From Granulosicoccus sp965214025 (GTDB lineage: Bacteria > Pseudomonadota > Gammaproteobacteria > Granulosicoccales > Granulosicoccaceae), in the NCBI GenBank assembly GCA_965214025.1, contig CBDCAW010000021.1:1-64000 (forward strand): a DNA stretch of 64,000 nucleotides, written 5' to 3'. The notes beneath the pieces are model-generated. The model ran no database searches. It was not told the origin of the DNA and was given only the letters and a program-made list of their open reading frames with translations. The stretch's first letter is position 1, and every line of letters begins with the position of its first letter. Made by a program: the position numbers and the translations under genes. This document shows positions 61,074-64,000 of this stretch, piece by piece.

Positions 61074-61114
61074 ACTACGTTGCTGACGATCAGGTGGCGC
61101 GAACTACCAGATAG
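59663..61114 (+). CDS. Giant secreted protein, C-terminal part: two BSP-type metallopeptidase domains
   Basis: This frame continues the upstream protein after the one-base insertion. It holds the rest of BSP domain 1 (ILYHEMTHMYQQDD, LIEGIADSVRFKNGF, GYRTTAFFLLWLEQRYDSF), a Pro/Glu-rich linker of about 70 residues, and a complete BSP domain 2. The HEMTH zinc motif, the GLIEGIADSVR segment and the ending VDELWNDYV match the plant-type basic secretory protein (PF04450-like) peptidases. The two domains are over 95 percent alike by eye. It may act as an extracellular protease attached through its Pro/Glu and fibronectin-like parts. Confidence 0.8.
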   Translation, partial: ADEPPGLQLVIRDDPGAVAYITSGNRPNSVEVTISTDHLQNVADDPDGSVEEEVKGILYHEMTHMYQQDDSDGGGADIGLIEGIADSVRFKNGFVPRGAQPNKDGNWNDGYRTTAFFLLWLEQRYDSFIYELNLSMSNTDGERWTPDAFETITGQSVDELWEAYVESDETPQLPVPEPEPEPPMPEEPSAPEPEPEEPTAPEPELEEPTVPEPEPEEPSAPEPEPEEPSAPEPEPEEPSVPETDGGDGSELSRVCTPEITLDIQDAARGDLFLDVAGSDPEAFLQNIGREVCATMYRQASEVRRQDPDTDEPPGLQLVIRDDPGAVAYITSGNRPNSVEVTISTDHLQNVADEPDGSVEEEVKGILYHEMTHMYQQDDSDGGGADGGLIEGIADSVRFKNGFVPRGAQPNKDGNWNDGYRTTAFFLLWLEQRYDSFIYELNLSMSNTDGERWTPDAFETITGKPVDELWNDYVADDQVARTTR

Positions 61115-61135
61115 AGCGGGAAGCCGGCCAAGTGG

Positions 61136-61162
61136 CCCCGTGTGAGCCAGGCTCACACGGGG
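61136..61162 (+). terminator. Strong hairpin after the giant BSP gene
   Basis: A perfect 12-bp stem, CCCCGTGTGAGC / GCTCACACGGGG, with a 3-base loop, 22 bases after the stop codon. Confidence 0.8.
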
Positions 61163-61425
61163 TCATCCGCTGACGAGAGAGAAGGCTCGTCGGCGGGGTC
61201 GTCTTCGGTTTCTGTCGGGGCTGCCCGTATCGATGGTGCCGCCACGCTGCTCTCACATGCAGGATGGGTTGGTTCTGAGGCGCCTTTCATTGCTGAACAG
61301 GAATTGCGAGGCTTTCCAAACGTAGCCATTCAGCTTCGGAAGATGGGCGGATGGTTCCATCGCCAGCGATCGTGCCGTACTTGTACTATCTCGTGAGCGC
61401 ATGTGTATACGTCGCTCAGCGAAAT

Positions 61426-61700
61426 TCATAGACACGCTGGGAGCATGTGATCGAACAGGCATCCCGCCACTCGCTCGTAGCTCGGCACCAGCCTGTCGGG
61501 AGCATCCGGGGTACCGAGAGATGCACCTTGGTCTCGTCGTGGGTCCATGCGAAGACAGAAGAGCCGCAGATCGGACAGAAGTACCGTCCTTGGTGGTCGT
61601 GCGTCTCGCCATGAATGGTGACGGCGTTGCTATGGAACACAGCAGCGGCATAAGACAGCGCACCATGGTGCTAGCGACAATCGAGGCAGTGGCTATGCCT
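61426..61700 (-). pseudogene. Decayed GFA-family (glutathione-dependent formaldehyde-activating type) gene
   Basis: On the minus strand, HCLDCR-stop-HHGALSYAAAVF is followed by GRYFCPICGSSVFAWTHDET, then KVHL. After a 2-base shift near 61517, LGTPDAPDRLVPSYE continues. This order of zinc-binding CxC/CxxC motifs and the D-APD-L-PSYE ending is typical of GFA/CENP-V domains. An in-frame TAG at 61671-61673 and the frameshift show it is broken, and the N-terminal part is not recognisable. The flanks (61163-61425 and 61701-61986) show no other gene. Confidence 0.7.
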
Positions 61701-61908
61701 GTCCGCTTTGGATGTCCAGAGGCGGTGAGCCGACCCGCTCCGCTAAGCGCGCCTCACTGTGGAAGCCGAGCATCGGGGGCAGCTGGGTGCCGCTCACGCT
61801 ACCGTACGAACGGCAGGGTTGTGGCATGTTGACAAGCAACTGATTCGTCGGTCTTCCCGGGTTGCCCAGAAAGTGCAGATGAAGAGTCGTGTGCGGGCAC
61901 TTTCCATA

Positions 61909-61941
61909 TTGACACGTCGATGTAATCTAGCTTGTCTAGAT
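61909..61941 (+). promoter_or_regulatory. TTGACA element and palindrome upstream of the second giant peptidase
   Basis: A consensus -35 hexamer TTGACA (61909-61914) is followed by the inverted repeat ATCTAG-CTTGT-CTAGAT (61925-61941). No good -10 is seen at standard spacing. The palindrome may be an operator. The gene starts at 61987 with AGGGGGAT before it. Confidence 0.35.
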
Positions 61942-61986
61942 CATGACTTATTCTTCTCCCTCATATCCACAAAATCAGGGGGATGG

Positions 61987-63060
61987 ATGACCATTTCATC
62001 AGGGAAGAAGCGTTCCGGAATAGGGAGGCGTTCCAAGGTTGCATTGTCGGTAGCTGCTGCGTTGGCCGGCACGGCCGTCGTCTTCGCCGCGCCAGTCGAT
62101 CCACTTTCTGAGATCCAGGAAAATTGGTTCGAGCACCGAGAGATAATTTCTCTCATGCACTCCGACGATCAGGTGGCGGTCTACTTCGATAGCGAAGTCG
62201 ATCCCGACAACACGTGGATGAACGAATACCTGAGCGAAGCCTGGGCTTACACGAAGAAAGTGTACGGCGCGTTCGGTGAGGAAGGCACAGACGAAAGCCG
62301 CCTGTACGCTGTGTTCCACCGCAACAAGCACGGCGGAGGCCATCCGAGTAACTACTTTCGGGAGAGTCACGGCTTTCGCAACATGATCGATGTCGGATCG
62401 GGTCCGTGGGATTGCATGTGCGGTACTCAACTCGATCTCGTCACTCACGAAATTGCGCACATCGTCGAGTTCGCCTCGCGCGGCGTCAAAGGCTCGCCGA
62501 GTTTCAAGCTCTGGGGCGACAGCAAGTGGGCGGAGATCTATCAGTACGATGTGTACGACGCTCTAGGAATGGATGAGGAGCGTGACCGTTGGAACGAGCA
62601 GATGATGAGCTCGACTGAGGACTTTCCGAGGCCAGGTACCAATTGGTACAAAGACTTCTGGATGCCCTTGTACGAAAACTATGGCGGCTCCGAGGTTCTG
62701 GCGAACTACTTCGAGGTGCTCGCGGAGAACTTCGTACAGCGTGAAATCGACTACAACGGCAAGGAGGGCAGGAACTTCGCCCGTGACCTGAACTGGGGCG
62801 AGTTCTTCCACTTCTGGAGCGCTGCAGCCGGAGAGGACATTCGACCGATCGCGGAACAGGCCTTCGGCTGGCCCGATGAGTACGAGAGTCAATTCCTGCA
62901 AGCGCAGAGCGACTTTCCGCTGGTCTACGGTGCCGATGGAGATGGGAGATGGAGATGGAGATGGAGATGGCGATGGCGGCGCGAACGAAGCGCCGAGCGT
63001 GGCAATCGTGCCTCTGGCGGAGAGCACGGCTCTCGAGGCCGGCACGGATATCGTCGTTGA
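61987..63060 (+). CDS. Secreted HExxH metallopeptidase, N-terminal part (frame-broken)
   Basis: The ATG at 61987 has AGGGGGAT upstream. The signal peptide is VALSVAAALAGTAVVFAAP. The catalytic region includes DLVTHEIAHIVEFASRG, with HEIAH as zinc motif, and SKWAEIYQYDVYDALG, where Glu could be the third ligand (gluzincin-like); family not recognised. After VYGADGDG the frame turns into RWRWRWRWRWRRERS and stops at 63060. One extra G at 62944-62946 explains this: dropping it gives a run of Asp-Gly pairs and an open frame to the window end. True coding sequence therefore continues in the 62948 frame. Confidence 0.75.
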   Translation: MTISSGKKRSGIGRRSKVALSVAAALAGTAVVFAAPVDPLSEIQENWFEHREIISLMHSDDQVAVYFDSEVDPDNTWMNEYLSEAWAYTKKVYGAFGEEGTDESRLYAVFHRNKHGGGHPSNYFRESHGFRNMIDVGSGPWDCMCGTQLDLVTHEIAHIVEFASRGVKGSPSFKLWGDSKWAEIYQYDVYDALGMDEERDRWNEQMMSSTEDFPRPGTNWYKDFWMPLYENYGGSEVLANYFEVLAENFVQREIDYNGKEGRNFARDLNWGEFFHFWSAAAGEDIRPIAEQAFGWPDEYESQFLQAQSDFPLVYGADGDGRWRWRWRWRWRRERSAERGNRASGGEHGSRGRHGYRR

Positions 63061-64000
63061 GGTCGATGCTTCGGACGCCGACGGCGAAATCTCCAGCGTC
63101 GAGCTCTTCAATCAAGGCGCGAGCGTCGCTGCGATAACAAGTGAGCCCTACCAGTTCACCATCGAGGAGCCGACGGCTGGGGACTACACGCTCTTTGCAG
63201 TGGCAACCGACGATCAGGGCGCGATGACGAACTCCGAGGAGATCATGATCACCGTGGCCGAAAGCGGTGACGACGGTGACAGCGATGACGGCGGTGTTGA
63301 AGACGACGGTGACAGCGATGACGGCGGCGTTGAAGACGATGGCGAAAGCGATGACGGCGGCGTGGATGACGGCGGTGACAACGATAGTGCCACTCCGTCC
63401 GGAATTCGTGCGGTGCGCTACGGCACGACGTCGGGTGGAATAGCCTGGGACCGTGCTGCGGAGCCTGGCGTGCGCTACGAGGTCAGCGCCGATGGCGAGA
63501 TCGTCGCATCGGAGAGCGCCGCGAGCAGCTACGTGGACAACGACCTGGTGCCCGGTGAGGAGCGGTTCTACGAGGTGGTGGCCATCTCGCCCAGCGAAGG
63601 ACGATCGGCACCTGCCGAGGTGACGATGCCCGCGTCCCGTGGAAGCGCCACCGAGACGCCGGACGCCGAGCAGCCGGACCCCGATGCTCCGCTGGCAGCA
63701 CCGACGGGGATGATCGCGGTGCGCTACTCCTCCACGATGGGCGGCATTGCCTGGAGGCGTCCGGCCCAACGCGGCCTTACCTACCAGGTCAGCACCGACG
63801 GGCGGGTCGTGGTCCCCAGGAGCTTTGGCACCAGCTACGTGGACACCGAGCTCATACCCGGTCAGAGCCGAAGCTACGAGGTATTCGCGATCTCGCCCAC
63901 GGGCGAGCGCTCGGAGAGTGCCGAGGTGACCATGCCGGCCGCCCGGGGCGATACGAGCAAGACGCCGGAACCACCGGCGCCGGAGGCCGAACCCGAGCCG
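62948..64000 (+). CDS. Secreted HExxH metallopeptidase, continuation (runs off window)
   Basis: The frame has no stop to the window end, about 351 codons. It holds an Asp-Gly linker, a bacterial Ig-like domain (SVAIVPLAESTALEAGTDIV, then DASDADGEISSVELFNQG and TLFAVATDDQGAMTNSEEIM), a repeat region of DDGDSDDGGVE units, and two fibronectin-like repeats nearly identical to those of the BSP protein (63393-64000). It belongs to the protein starting at 61987. The C-terminal end lies outside the window. Confidence 0.75.

Noticed and set aside
61142..61396. 84-codon plus-strand frame after the giant BSP gene
   Set aside because: It starts inside the terminator hairpin, has no ribosome binding site and no protein-like composition.

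Overview
The window is GC-rich, single-chromosome-type DNA, most likely from a free-living, probably marine gammaproteobacterium. Support for this comes from metF, rimO, an H-NS-type protein, PldA outer-membrane phospholipase, a phasin (polyhydroxyalkanoate storage) and a large exopolysaccharide locus. Genus is not determined. No tRNA, rRNA, CRISPR array, phage or insertion sequence was seen.

Layout. 1-4.9 kb: housekeeping genes (end of metF, rimO, an H-NS-like gene) facing a VTT membrane protein / VWA / DnaJ-domain operon. 4.9-14.4 kb: secreted and surface proteins, namely a lipoprotein and a membrane-anchored protein with proline-rich tails, a coupled pair of a small secreted protein and a matrixin-like metalloprotease, and three tandem SGNH hydrolases. 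14.5-18.8 kb: Ppx/GppA phosphatase, 2-hydroxyacid dehydrogenase and gamma-glutamyltransferase. 18.9-33.3 kb: an exopolysaccharide locus arranged around a divergent promoter region at about 29.7 kb. Its minus arm carries a GT2, a Wzy-like protein, a GH26-like hydrolase, a WbaP-like initiating transferase, a frame-broken Wzz/tyrosine-kinase-like protein, another GT2 and a membrane protein. Its plus arm carries a GT2, a flippase-like protein and PldA. 33.5-35.6 kb: a secreted protein with four PPC-like repeats. 36-42.5 kb: a 64-residue twin-arginine peptide ending PPPPPGS, a PqqD/HprK-related kinase, a Wzy-like protein, a WecG-type and a GT4 glycosyltransferase, and a nucleotidyltransferase-like protein. 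42.8-56.7 kb: regulators, a PAS chemoreceptor, an AAA ATPase, a class II amidotransferase, a lipoprotein, a phasin pair, a GT2, an SRAP protein, a second flippase, a fourth SGNH hydrolase and a GNAT-like protein. 57-64 kb: two very large secreted HExxH metallopeptidases that share an almost identical fibronectin-like block and are each broken by a one-base insertion.

Most notable: (1) a C-terminal domain of about 200 residues shared by five otherwise unrelated secreted proteins (a protease, three SGNH hydrolases and the PPC-repeat protein). (2) A candidate peptide-modification system of the poorly characterised HprK-related type, with a plausible small substrate whose PPPPPGS tail recurs on a distant lipoprotein. 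(3) Repeat-associated reading-frame breaks in surface and polysaccharide genes, which may be phase variation, decay or assembly error. Domain assignments were made by reading the sequence; no searches were run.
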